Assembly (NCBI GenBank): GCA_026018925.1
Contig: JAKSZU010000012.1
Span: forward strand, 30,555,814 to 30,619,813
Origin: Tupaia tana
Lineage: Eukaryota; Chordata; Mammalia; Scandentia; Tupaiidae
Direction: 5' to 3'
DNA: 64,000 nucleotides
In this document: positions 1 to 10,843 of the stretch, one piece after another
Layout: each line of letters starts with the position of its first letter
Numbering within the stretch: position 1 is the first letter of the stretch
Position numbers and translations under genes: made by a program
The notes under the pieces: model-generated
What the model was told of the DNA's origin: nothing
Database searches by the model: none
Seen by the model: only the letters and a program-made list of their open reading frames with translations

Positions 1-820
1 TTAGGGATGTAGAGATGGTGAAAAGTAGGCTGGCTGGGGAAAGATTTGGGGGTAAAATCTGAGGATTTGAATTTAGGCTCAGAGGCCCTAACAGAGGCTG
101 GGGTGGGGAGCAGGGCCCATCTTCCTATGACACAGGAAATGTGACAGTGGGTCAGGGTGCAGGGGCTGAGTTGTCCCCCTGCCTCTAGGGGGGTGCCCAG
201 TCCCTGCCTCAGTGCCTGGTACGCATCCTGTCTGCCTTCCGCTCCCTGCTCAGTGCGAGTCCCTGCCCCTCAAGGGGTTGCTGGGAACAGCAGTGGTCCC
301 GGCTACCCCCCCCCCACCCAGGTCTTCTGGAGGGGGGCTGGTGTGGGGAGTGTATGTGGAGGAGAGAAGGAGTGTCCTGTGCTGCCTCGCTGGCTCCCTG
401 CCTCAGTTTCCCCATCTGTGAAGTAGGAGTCCCAGGTGCGGCAGAGCCCGGAGAGCTCTGGACCAGAGGGGAACTGGGGTGGAACGTCTGGAAGGGGGAC
501 AGGCAGCACTACGGTGGGCCCTGGACTTGGGGACAAGAAACTCTGATATTTGTACCATCGAGCCTGAGACCAGAGCTAGTCTGTGACCCTGAAGCCCTGG
601 AGGCCTTCCTGGAGATGGGTAGGGCAGGGGATATAGGGAGAGAGAGTCCCTCAGAGCTGGACCCCGATCTGAGCCTCGGTTTCCCCATCAAATGCTAATA
701 TGCCCAGACCCTCCTCTCCCCCAGCCTGGACCAGAGCTTCCAGGCCTCTCCCCAGGCCAGCGGGGGCGTTGCCTGGGGCGGGTAAGGAATTTCCGAGGGA
801 ACAGCTAAATTCAGCCCCAG

Positions 821-830
821 CTAAAAATAG
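821..830 (+). promoter_or_regulatory. MEF2-type site
   Basis: CTAAAAATAG is a perfect match to the MEF2 consensus YTAWWWWTAR, flanked by AGCTAAATTCAGC in GC-rich intronic DNA. A single perfect site in 20 kb can occur by chance; function is inferred only. Confidence 0.35.
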
Positions 831-2374
831 TACTGGGCCTGGCCCCAAGGCTGGAGGAGGAGGAGGAGGAGGAGAGGTGGAGGGTGGGGCAGGGCATGCA
901 TCCCTGCTGCCCCACCTCACAACCTGGCCACAGCCTGGCAGGGGAGGCCTCCTCTGTTCCCTCACACCGGGCCCTGCACTCCAGGCCTTTCTCTCACGGA
1001 AGCCTCTGGCAGCCTTCTCTCCTCCCGCCCTCTGGCCTTGGCCCTGCCCCTCCCGGAATCTTGCTCCTCTGTCCGGGTCCTGTCTCCTCTGACCATCCAC
1101 AGCTCTCTGCCTCCCTCAGCGGAGCCAGACCCAGACGGAGCTCTGGCCAGAACCGGTCTGCAGTAGTGGTCGCTGGGTAGGCCTGAGTCCCCCTGGCTTC
1201 CTAGCCCAGGCGTCAGGGACTGCCCCACCCCAGGACGCATAGTTACTGCGCTGTGTTTAGTGGGACTTACCTTAAAGGCTCTGGGTATGGAGAGGTGGGT
1301 GACAGTCCCCCTTCGCCCTGTGGCCCCTGCTTGGTTCTGGTCCGATGGCCCCCCCCCACGCCAAGCCCTCCTCTTCCTGGCACCCATGGAACCTCCATCC
1401 TCATTTATTAAATAAATGATATGGGAGAGGCAAGGGAGGCACTGGGTCCTGCCCTGGGGGAGTTCCCAGGCTGCCCTGGGGACCAGGCACGGGGAAGCCA
1501 GCCAGTGGGCAAAGGCCTGAGTCAGATGCCAATGCTCAGAGAGGGTGAGACGCCTAGCTCCGGTCACAGAGCCCACGAGAGATGTGCTACTGGGACCCTG
1601 GTCACCTCGTCCAAGGCTGAGTGCGCATCGTGCTGGGTGCAGAGATGAGGGAGGGAGCCAAGACGAAGGCCTGGAGGTCAGGCCACAGTGCCTGGCTGGC
1701 TGTGGCACCATCAGGGCCAAGAGCCACAGCAGTGATGGCGAAACTCTGCCATGGTCCAGTACTCATGACAACCCCATGGGCAGGGACTGTCACCCTGGTG
1801 TCCGGATGAAGAACTCTTGGCACAGCACCGGGAAACAATTGGCACAGGTTAGGAAAATGAACTGAGCCCAGGCTTGGAGATTTGAGAGCCAGACCGCCCG
1901 GCCTGGGACGCATGATGGTACGGCAGGCCCTGGCTTTCAGGACGTCGCAGGGGAGCGGCGCTGCCGCTACAGCAGGTGTTGGGAAGGAGAGGGTGGGGTC
2001 ACTTCAGCACAGTGATCCCTCTGGTCACAGTCCATGGGCCTAGCCCAGGAACGCCACATAGTAGTTGCTAAGTAAACATCAGCCGAATGGCCCAGTTGCA
2101 TTTGAGAGGCCCTTGGGGAGTGAGCGGAGGTGACAGGCAGGCAGAGGAATGAGTGTTTCCTCCCTTCAGGGGCCCAGGGACCTGTCTCTGGGTGCTGGGG
2201 GGCAGCGAGGTGGGTGCTGGGTTCTTCTGATGGACAGAGCTCTGGCCCAGGAGGGTAGAAAGGTGCTGAGATGGGCCCAGGCAGGGGAAGGAGGGGTGGG
2301 GGCGGGCCAGGCAGTGCTGGCGGAGCATCGGCCTGCAGTATCTGGAAAGCGGATCTCTTGGGCCATGGCCGGCG

Positions 2375-2410
2375 TGACTCAAATGAGACAAAAAAACCTT
2401 CCATATTTGG
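2375..2410 (+). promoter_or_regulatory. AP-1 site plus CArG box
   Basis: TGACTCA (2,375-2,381) is a perfect AP-1 site, and CCATATTTGG (2,401-2,410) is a perfect SRF CArG box with a TTCC (Ets-type) overlapping its left side. Spacing of about two helical turns and this combination resemble serum-response elements. It is in ARHGEF17 intron 1. Confidence 0.45.
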
Positions 2411-3197
2411 ACAAAGAGCCCAGAGAGGCCCAGACCCACAGCTGGCCCAGGCCAACTCCCCTACCCCGGCCTTCTGCCCTGTCTCCCTCTGGGCCCCTGC
2501 TCTGAGCCCTGTCCCACACGTTTAACCCTTGGGCCTCAAACAGCACCAGGCCCCCTCACCTCAGTCAGTGAGCTGCCTTTCGTGTGTCCAGGCCTGGGGT
2601 GCTGGGGAGGAGCGACCAGGTGGTGGGCCCTGGGCTGGGCTGCAGATGCAGAGAGGGGCCCTGACAGAGCCCGCAGGCTGGAGGGGGTACATGCTGGAAC
2701 CAACAAGCCCCACGCTGTGGGTTGCTGACAGTGACCCCCCCCCCCCATCCCCACATGGGCAGAGCCAGAGGTGCATAGCATGGAGGCACAGATGCATACA
2801 CACATGCGCACACACACACTCTCCTTTTTAACCCCCAGCAGGCTGTGCACCCACAGAGACATCTGTGTAGGTAGCAGAGTGAGGATCCAGCCTAGAGCTC
2901 CTCTCACCCTTCCTAGAGCAGGCCTTGACGACAGCCGAGTTAGAGTAGCTGAGGGCAACCTCGTCTAGAGAGATGCCAATAGAGCAGTTGGTCCCTGTAC
3001 TAAACCCCACAGGTGCCCACCACGGACTGGGCTGAACAGAGGATTCCAGAGCCAAGTGAGTAGGGGAGAGGCCTCTGCCTACTTCCTGCCTGGGAGCAGG
3101 ACCTCAGGCCCCCAGGGAAAGCCGAGCAAGTTGACTGAGACCTGCGCTCACTGCTGGCAGTGGATGAACTGAGCACTGGGGTACAACTGCTCCAAAC

Positions 3198-3443
3198 TTT
3201 TTCTTTTTTTAAAATTTGCTAGTGCGCATGTGTGCTTGCTGGATAGAGACAGAGAGACAGAGAGAGAGAGTGAGCGAGAGAAAGCACACCCAAAGGGGAA
3301 TGGCCACCCTGCAGTCCTTTCTCCATTCTCCTCTCAGGGTATTGCTCATGCATGCACATGGACCCAGCATGGGTCTAGCAAGCTGCTGGGTCTAAGATTC
3401 GAACCACACAGTCATCCTTAACCACCATGCCACTAACTGGCTC
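3198..3443 (-). repeat. tRNA-derived SINE, long form, diverged
   Basis: It starts with the reverse complement of the A-rich tail and (GA)-rich end and finishes in the tRNA-like head (ACCACCATGCCACTAACTGG). The B-box region reads GATTCGAACC on the plus strand. It abuts a pyrimidine microsatellite. Confidence 0.8.
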
Positions 3444-3520
3444 CTTCCTTCCTTCCTTCCTTCCTTCCTTCCTTCCTTCCTTCCTTTCTTTCTTTCTTTC
3501 TTTCTTTCTTTCTCTTTCTT

Positions 3521-3584
<64 letters not shown>

Positions 3585-3632
3585 CCTTTTCTTTCTTTCT
3601 TTTTGTTCTCCTTCTTCTCTCTCTCTCTCTCT
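3444..3632. repeat. (TTCC)n-(TTTC)n-(TC)n compound microsatellite
   Basis: About 190 nt of pure pyrimidine strand that changes unit from TTCC to TTTC to TC and back to TTTC/TCTC. It lies between two minus-strand SINE fragments. It gives long meaningless reading frames on both strands. Confidence 0.97.
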
Positions 3633-3861
3633 TTCTTTTTTTAATCGTCAAAGGATGCATGTTCTCAGGAGAGGGAGAAAGCAGCCCCCAATGGGGCATG
3701 GTCGTGCTGGAATCTTGTCTCCTCCATTTCTCCATCCTGTTGGAATCTGAGGCAAACACACACAATGAGTCTGTTTTTCAAGCTCCTGGGTGCTGGACTC
3801 CAACAGCAATTGGCCATGTGGGAATCTGGCACCCTTAACCACTAGGTTACAGGCCTGGTCC
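3633..3861 (-). repeat. tRNA-derived SINE, older copy
   Basis: Begins TTTTTTTAATCG and ends CCACTAGGTTACAGGCCTGGTCC. The central CCCCCAATGGGGCATGG and TTTTTCAAGCTCCTGGGTGCTGGA parts correspond to the long-form body, with more mismatches than other copies. Confidence 0.7.
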
Positions 3862-5297
3862 CTCCAAACTTTTCTCATTGGTCCTGGAGAATTAATTATG
3901 GGATAAGCTCTGGATGGTAGGTCCAAGGACCCAGAGCAACCTTTAAAATTTCATCCTGTGGTGCTTTGATGCCTGTGTGTGTGGGGTCGGCACGGGGACT
4001 AGGATGAACAAGCCAGGGTTCCTGCCCCAGGGAGCCTGTCTGAGACCTAGGCTAGAGGAGGCCAAGGAGGGCAAGGGCAGTGGAGGCCAACTCGGGGCAG
4101 TGGCTGGAGCCTTGGAAGACCAGCAGGGCCTCAGTAGGCAGGGAGGGGCCCAGGCCCTCCAGCAGAGAGAGCCAGGAAGGCAGGGGCCTGTGACAGAGAA
4201 GCCCTGGTGCATCTGAGGTACCATGGAAGTCACTGGTTTTGGAGCAGTCTGTGGGCCCTGGAGAGGCTTGAAGGCCAGGCCTGAAAATCTGGACTTGGTC
4301 CCGGAGCAGTAACTTCCAAGCTTTTAAAAATAGCAGAACCTTTTGTTCAAGAAGAATCTTGACACAGAACTATAAAACAGGCCAGCCTCATTGATTTAAG
4401 TGAAGGTGGGCGTGTCTGCCCCTGGACCACGATTCCCATCTCCTCCCACAGAGCCACCAGGACTTGATAGCACATCCCTGTTTGGGCAGAAGGAAGGGAG
4501 GGATTTAGAGCCAGTCTTCAGAAGCTCAACCAGCCAGGCTTTCCCTGGGCAGGGAAGACCATTAGGGGCTAGGTCTCCAGATGAAGCAGGCTGATGGCCA
4601 CCTACCTCCTCTTGGAGTTCCTAGAAGCAGGAAACGCCTTCACCTAGGGCCACCGGCCCACTTGCCCAGGAGGACAGCCTGTGGAGGTAGTGGCAGCCAC
4701 ATGGCTGACTGCTGCCCCTTGGAAAATGCAGGCCCTTGGGGAGATAGGAGCTGGCAGGTGGTGCCCTCAGAACATGACCCCTGCTTGGCCCAACATGGTC
4801 ACACTCACTGGGGACAGGCAGTGGCACATTCTCTAGTGGCCCAGGTGTCCTTCGGGCTTCCCTAGGTGAGGTGATTTAGGACTTTCCTGGAGTTTGGAGT
4901 AGGTGTGAGGAAGAGTATGAACAAGTATTTGCAGAAAGTGGGAGCCCCGAGGCTGGCAGGACCCAGGCCCTACGGGACTCGGGTATGCCCTCTTCAGCAC
5001 CAGCCTTCCTAGAATGTCATTCAGCCTACAGTCCCACTATTTTGGCCACCCAAACCAGGGTGAATAAGGAATTGCTGAGTATAACTTTAGGGAAGGGTGT
5101 GCCTGGCAGAGAGAGGCCAGCGTGTGCCAAGGCCTGGGGGTGTAAGAGGTGACAGGACGGAGGAGCTGCCACGGTAAACGTGACGCAGCGGGAGCATGAT
5201 TTGGGTGGAGGCACTCCTCTCTGGTGGGTTAGCCAGGGCCAGGTCACCGAGGTGCTGATGACCAACCTAAGTGTTTGGACTTCTCGCCCAGCCAGGT

Positions 5298-5415
5298 TGG
5301 TGTGATGGTTAGACAGGCTGGAGTTACATGGCTTAAGTTCAAATCCTGCTGTTCCCCTTAGCTGTGTGACCATGCGTGAACACACAGCCCTCTGTGGCTC
5401 AGTTTATGCACCCAT
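5298..5415 (+). repeat. MIR, left part, split by a SINE
   Basis: The order TGGTTAGACAGGCTGGAGT, GTTCAAATCCTGCT, TAGCTGTGTGACC and CTCAGTTTATGCACCCATAAAA is the MIR tRNA head and core. The 3' part continues after the inserted SINE (to about 5,765, GTGAAGATTAAATGCAAC). Confidence 0.8.
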
Positions 5416-5430
5416 AAAATGAGAGGATGG

Positions 5431-5660
5431 GGGACCAGCAGTTAGCGTAATGGCTATGTCTCTGGACTCCCATGTAGTGGGAGTTCAAGTCTTGGACCCG
5501 GTGGCTTAAACTCATGCTGGGCGCGTGTGCATGCGTGCCCAAGATCCCGAGAGGAGAATGGAGAAGGGATTGCAGCATGGCCATCCCCCCCTGGGGGGTG
5601 ATTTCTCGCTTTCTGTCTCTCTGTCTCTCTCTGTCTGTCTGGCGAGCGCACACTCCCTAT

Positions 5661-5699
<39 letters not shown>

Positions 5700-5707
5700 C
5701 GACAAAA
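5431..5707 (+). repeat. tRNA-derived SINE, long form, full length with target-site duplication
   Basis: This is the reference copy. The head is GGGACCAGCAGTTAGCGTAA with a pol III A box (TAGCGTAATGG). The body has GCCCAAGATCCCGAGAGGAG and CCCCCCCTGGGGGGTGAT, then a CT-rich part (CTTTCTGTCTCTCTGTCTCT), CCCTATAGCAAAA and a long A tail. A perfect 15-bp duplication AAAATGAGAGGATGG flanks it at 5,416-5,430 and 5,708-5,722. Confidence 0.93.
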
Positions 5708-7013
5708 AAAATGAGAGGATGGTACCTTCAGCGGGGTGGTGTGAAGATTAAATGCAACATCATTTGTGGCAGCTCAGCTGGCTCTCAGACCACTGCAGGT
5801 CAGTGAGACTCTGTAAATAAAGCAAGTTGGAAGGGGGAAGGAGGGCGGGCCAGGCCAGGCTGAGGAAGGGCCCCGGGGGTGGCGGGAAGGAGCTGAGCTC
5901 TGAGAGTAGCCTCCAGTCACCTGTGTCAGGCGGATGAGCTTAGTTCCCTGAGGAGGTCCCCACTGGCCACTGTACCAGGAAAGGAGCTGAGCAGCCATGT
6001 AGAGGAGGCCTAGGACTCCTGGCCTGGGGCTCTGCTGGACTTGCACTGGCACAAACCCCACCCTGCTGTAAAATTGCCCTGATATCACCACTTCTAGATC
6101 ACCCAGTCTGTGCTGCTTGCCATAGACAGGGCCCAGAAAGGGAGGATGGCCAGAGTTGCCCAGCGAGTTCTGACCCCCGAGCCTCCGTGAAGCCTGGAGA
6201 CTCATTTCCAAGCTCCAGATGAAACTGAGCCCAGTCCCAAGTTTGCTCCACCTCACGTGTGCCTGAAGGAAGAATGCAACAGTGCTCCACTAGTGAGATT
6301 AGAACCATCCAAGAGGAGACCAATGAGGAAACCCCAAAGACCAGGCAAAGACAGAGGCTCCAAACTCGGGCTCAGAGCAGTGCCTCCCATTCTTGGTTGT
6401 GGTCCTCACTCACCGGGGGCTACTGTGGGACCCGGTCCTGTAGGGAGGCTGGGTGTGTAGGGGGTGCCCAGGTTATGAACAGGTGGACACAGAAGAGATC
6501 CCAGGGAGTGATCAGTACTGAGCAGAGATGCCCCGAGGTTCAGGTGGCCGCAACCTGAGGGACAAGGCAGAGGAGAAGGATGCAAAGGCTGTGCAGAGCT
6601 GAGACGTGAGGCCGGAGCAGCCAGCAGGGGCCCGGTTGTGAATGAACAGGATTCAATTCATATTTTACTCTTTTGAGTAGATAATATAGTCACATGGCTG
6701 AAACTAATTAAAAAGGGGGACTGGACAGGGTAGAATAGTAACAAAGCTCTGCAAGGCCAGCCCACATGGGAAGTCTGGGTTTGTGTCTGGAGACCTGCCT
6801 GAGAACTTCACCACGTGTGCAGGTGTTCTGGCCCTGGCTGGCACTCAGGCTGGATTGCACTGACGACCCTGCTGGGAAGCTCTCTGCTTCTCTCTTTTTC
6901 TCTGTCGCTCTTGCTCATGGAAGAAGAAAGAAATGAAGTCTTCAGAAGTTCAACCAGGAAAGAAGGAAGGGAGAAGGTAAGAAGAGAGAGAAAAAAAAAA
7001 AAAAAAAGAAAAA

Positions 7014-7140
7014 AGGGGGGCCAGCAGGTGGCGTGTTAGTTAAAGGTGCTGGGCTCCCACATGGCCAACTGTGGTTCAACTTTCTCACTTTTTCTCTGAT
7101 CAAACTAGAAAATAATAACAAATAAAGTTAAATAATATCA
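7014..7140 (+). repeat. tRNA-derived SINE, short form
   Basis: GGGGGGCCAGCAGGTGGCGT head, GTGGTTCAAC B-box region, then directly the CT-rich end (CTTTCTCACTTTTTCTCTGATC) and an A/T tail, without the long-form body. Confidence 0.7.
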
Positions 7141-7339
7141 TTCTTAAAAAGAAAAAAAGAGAAAGATCTATCCGAAGATTAAAATAACTCCTGCCCACCT
7201 GGCTGCTTGTTACCTAGCCTGACCCAGCTCAGGACACCCCATAGTCCTTCTACTTGCAAATCCCAGCAATGCAGCGTCATCCCTACAGGGGGCAGCACAC
7301 TGCACAGACCTGCTCTTGCAGAGATTGACGGATGATCTC

Positions 7340-7677
7340 ACCTGCAGCTCTTGCCTCTGTGCTCCTCAGGAGCCTTTGCATTCCGTTTTTTACCACCTGG
7401 TGTTCCATTGTACAGATTACCAGGCCGTACGGAACCACGTAGTAAAGACACTCAGGTTATTTTTGGTCTCTTGCTGTTACGAACAGCCGCGGTGAGCAAG
7501 CTCGTCCACAGGCCATTTTGTACGGGGCCACTTAGGAGTGGCGGTGTTGGCACAAAGGGTGTGCGTGGATGCCATTTGGATGCTGTTCAGAGTCTGCCAC
7601 CAGCCCCAGAACCTCACCAACTCAGAGCTCTGGGTAGTTCCCCAACGTGAGAGGTGCAAAATGGTATCTTGGTGTCT
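7340..7677 (-). repeat. L1 ORF2/3' fragment, part 1
   Basis: Antisense L1-type sequence recognisable by TTGCTGTTACGAACAGCCG, CACTTAGGAGTGGCGGTGTT and GTGCAAAATGGTATCTTGG. It is strongly diverged and interrupted by two SINEs; the matching second part starts near 8,146. Confidence 0.6.
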
Positions 7678-7924
7678 TTTTTTAAAAGTTGCCAGAGGTA
7701 CATGTGCTCACCAGAGAAACTGAGACCGAGATGGACAGAGAAAGCATCCCACAACAGGATGCATGGAGCAGTCCCTTCTGTTCCTCCGTCCCACTAGGGC
7801 TCTGAGCGTGCGCACACAGGCACGCAGCATGTTTTCCAAGCCACTGGGGCTGAGATGTGAACCACAGTTGTCGACATGGCATCTACTCTACTCCCTTAAC
7901 TACGATGCAATGGGGCCAGTCCCT
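7678..7924 (-). repeat. tRNA-derived SINE inserted in L1
   Basis: Poly-T start, GCGTGCGCACACAGGCACGC body and a reversed head ACTACGATGCAATGGGGCCA. The B box is mutated (GATGTGAACCAC). Confidence 0.75.
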
Positions 7925-7931
7925 CCTTGCT

Positions 7932-8142
7932 TTTAAGTTTCTTTATTCCATAAGTGAGAGAGACAGAAAGAAAGAAAGAAACGGAAAATGTCCCAGCAGT
8001 GCCAACACCTCCTACCCCAGCCCAGCTCATGGGCACTCGCATGCCCAGTGTACTCAGAGGTTCCCAGGCTAGAACTGGCAACCCTCCCACATCAGCCTGC
8101 CTCACAGTGTCACGCTTCACCACTGCACCATTGCCTAGCCCC
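7932..8142 (-). repeat. Second, older SINE inserted in L1
   Basis: T-rich start with a purine run GAGAGAGACAGAAAGAAAGA, body CATGGGCACTCGCATGCCCA and a decayed tRNA-like end CACCACTGCACCATTGCCTA. Tandem with the preceding copy, same orientation. Confidence 0.55.
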
Positions 8143-8145
8143 TCT

Positions 8146-8665
8146 GGGTGTCTCTTCATTTTCATTCCTCTCATAATGTGTTGAGCATCTTCCTGTGTCC
8201 AGAGGACATGTGAATTTCCTTTTCTGTGAATGGTTCATTCCTTTTGTCCATCTTTCTGTTGGGTCATTGGCCTTTTATTTTATCGGTTTCTAGGAACCCT
8301 TTAAATATTAGGGAGGGTAGTTCTTCGGGTTATGGGTTGGAGGTATTTTTTCCGGATTTGTCACTTGACTTCTGGCTTTGCTTCTGGTGGATTTCTGCCA
8401 CGCAGAGGTTTTATTTTCATGGGCTGTGTTTATCACGCTTTTGTTTTATGGCTTCTGGATGTGGAGCCAGAGTTACAAGGCCTTTCCTACTCCAAGGTTA
8501 TAAAGCACTTGTCCATATTTTTCTCTGGTATCTGAAGTTTTCTTATTTTGTTTTACATCTAAATCTTTGATGCATTTGGAATTCATCCTGGTGTGTCATG
8601 TGAGTTATGGCTCCAACTCTGTTTTTTCCCGATGGCTGGTGTTTTAAGTTGAGGAGCAACTTGGC
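8146..8665 (-). repeat. L1 ORF2 fragment, part 2
   Basis: Antisense of the L1 ORF2 C-terminal coding part: TTGATGCATTTGGAATTCAT, GTGTGTCATGTGAGTTATGG and CTCTGTTTTTTCCCGATGGC correspond to the familiar end of ORF2. Only a fossil piece, with no intact frame. Confidence 0.65.
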
Positions 8666-8814
8666 CAGAATTGGAATGTCTTTCTGGGGTGGGCGTGAAG
8701 GTCAGCTGAAGGATGAGAGGCTGGGCCTGTTGGGGGCCAGCGGCAGAAGGTTGAGGAAAAGGGCCTGGGTGGCACCAGGAGGACTCGGTGGGATCTGAAG
8801 GCAGCACGTAAGCT

Positions 8815-8900
8815 GGCAGCTCTGTGTCCTCAAATCCTCATCTGTGCTGTGTGACTTTGGACAAGTCCATCGCAGCTCTGGGGCTGCTTATAACTGGAAG
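8815..8900 (+). repeat. MIR fragment
   Basis: Core words CTCATCTGTGCTGTGTGACT and TTGGACAAGTCCATC of the MIR family. Confidence 0.55.
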
Positions 8901-10463
8901 GGGTCCCGGACATCCCCCTGATCCCAGGGATGACGGGGGCAGCCAAAGGAGGGAGGTGGGGCCAGAGGATGGCCGTGGACCCGGTGCCCGCTCAGGCTTG
9001 GCTGAGTGACTGGAGGGCGGGCAGCAGAACTCACTGTGTTCTTGGAGTGGGCAGGCCAGAAGGCGGCGAGGGGCGGCACCCGTTTAAAAATACCCACTGT
9101 AGCCTGGCACAGCCTGGGGGGGCAGCCCTCTGCCAGCCCTCTGGATTCAGGAATGGCAGGGGTTACGAGGACGAGCACCTCATCCGTTGTCCCAGGACTG
9201 GCCTGGCCCCGCCATCGTTGTTATTCGGGAGGGGAGGCTTCTCCTTCCCCACCATGAAGTAGGCGCCCTTGTCCTCTCCTGTGAACAGTTAGGGCCCCAC
9301 CCCAGGGCCTCGACCTGGCACTGTCCTGACTTTCCTAGCTCCTCGCCCCTGGGGTCCTATCTGCTAAAGGGTGTACCTCCAGTCCTTACCCAGGTCCCAG
9401 TTTGGCTTAGAGCTAGAACAGGTCCCGAGAGCCATGTTTCTTTGCCTTTTACAAAAGGGGAAACTGAGGCCATGGGAAGGTGCCTGGGCCCCTGCCCTGC
9501 CTTGCTCTCCTTGGCATTCCTGGGCCTTTGGACCTCTGGACCTCTGTCCCTGCCCCCAGTGTGGCTGTACCAACTCCCCACCCCCACTCCTGGGCCCCAG
9601 TGGTCAAATTCCTGGGCTGCCGTTGCTATGGCAACAGTCAGCTCAGGGCCCCTCCTCTGGGGTTCTCCATTAGCCCCTATGGGGGGGGGGGGAGGCTGAG
9701 AGGGCCTCTGCCCCTGGGGGACTGGAGGGTTAGGGGGGCTGGGGAGGTCAGATCCAGCTGGCTTCTCCTTTCTAAAAGAGAAAACGGGAAAGTCACAGAA
9801 TTCTGCCAGCAAATGCTACTCCCAGTGAGCAGGAGAGACAGAGGGGTCACCTGGGCTGGGTCCGACCTCCCGGAAGTCCTCTCCCAACCTCTCATCTGGA
9901 GAATCACCCTTAGAAGAATTGAGACCAAAGGACTGGCAGTGGAGGGAGACCCTTCCCCAGGCCACTGCCAGTCAGCACTAGGGCCCCAGAGACGTGGGTT
10001 CCAGTCGGCAAGCCTGCCCACGGCGGGAGGACCTGCCATTGCCCCGCGGAGGGCTGAGCCCGTCAGCCTGACACAGGTGTTGCATGGATGCTTCTCGCTT
10101 CTGTCACCGCCATTACCCTGTTAATGCCACAACCCACTGGGCCCTCCCTGGGGTTGGACGTGGAGCTTGTGGCCGGTATTCCCTGTGTGGAGAGGGCCAG
10201 CTGTGTCCTTCTGGCAGAGCATGGGCTGCTCCCTAGGCAGGAGGGTGCCCCCCTACTCTGGTCTGTGGGTGCATGTGCGTATCCCCACTCCTCTCCGCGG
10301 CTCCTCTGGGGCAAGAATCCTGCCTACTTGAGAGACCTGGAGCCAAGTACTTAACGTCCCTGTGCCTCAGCACCCTCTCCTGTGAAGCAGGTGATAACAG
10401 GCCTAGGTGAGGTTAGAGACAAACACCAGGAGCCCCTTCATGAGCAGTGCACAGGAATCCCTG

Positions 10464-10722
10464 CGAGAGATTTTTGCTATAGAGTACATGCACTTACCAG
10501 AGAGACAGATGCACTTACTAGAGAGACACAGAGAGACAGAAAGCAAGACATCACCCCCCAGGGGGAATGGTCATGCCACAATCCCTCCTCCTCCATTCTC
10601 CTCTTGGGGTTTTGAGCGCGCGCACACCTGGCATGAATTTTAAGCCACCAGGTCCGGGACTTGAACCACAGTCAACTACGTGGGAGTCCAGCAATGTAAC
10701 CATTATGCCATCTGCTGGTCCC
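10464..10722 (-). repeat. tRNA-derived SINE, long form
   Basis: Starts GAGATTTTTGCTATAGAGTA and ends ATGCCATCTGCTGGTCCC. A small internal duplication of the GAGAGACA-CACTTAC segment is present near 10,490-10,530. Confidence 0.88.
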
Positions 10723-10843
10723 GAGTTGCTCCTGTTTTTATTTATTTGCTCACTTCCTGTTGTTAGGCTCTGTTAAGGTCAACAGTCTATCCCAAGTCCC
10801 ACAGTCTGGCAGAGGGGGGACTGGAGCCCCAGCCCCCACCACC

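Noticed and set aside
962-1720. 252-codon minus-strand reading frame
   Set aside because: No recognised protein, no start context, no domain; composition follows GC-rich intronic DNA.
3427-3765. Reading frames rich in Leu/Ser/Phe or Lys/Arg/Glu
   Set aside because: They are translations of the pyrimidine microsatellite.
6740-6960. A further SINE family ending in CTCTCTGCTTCTCTCTTTTT
   Set aside because: The end resembles lagomorph or tree-shrew type SINEs, but the head could not be recognised, so it is not listed.
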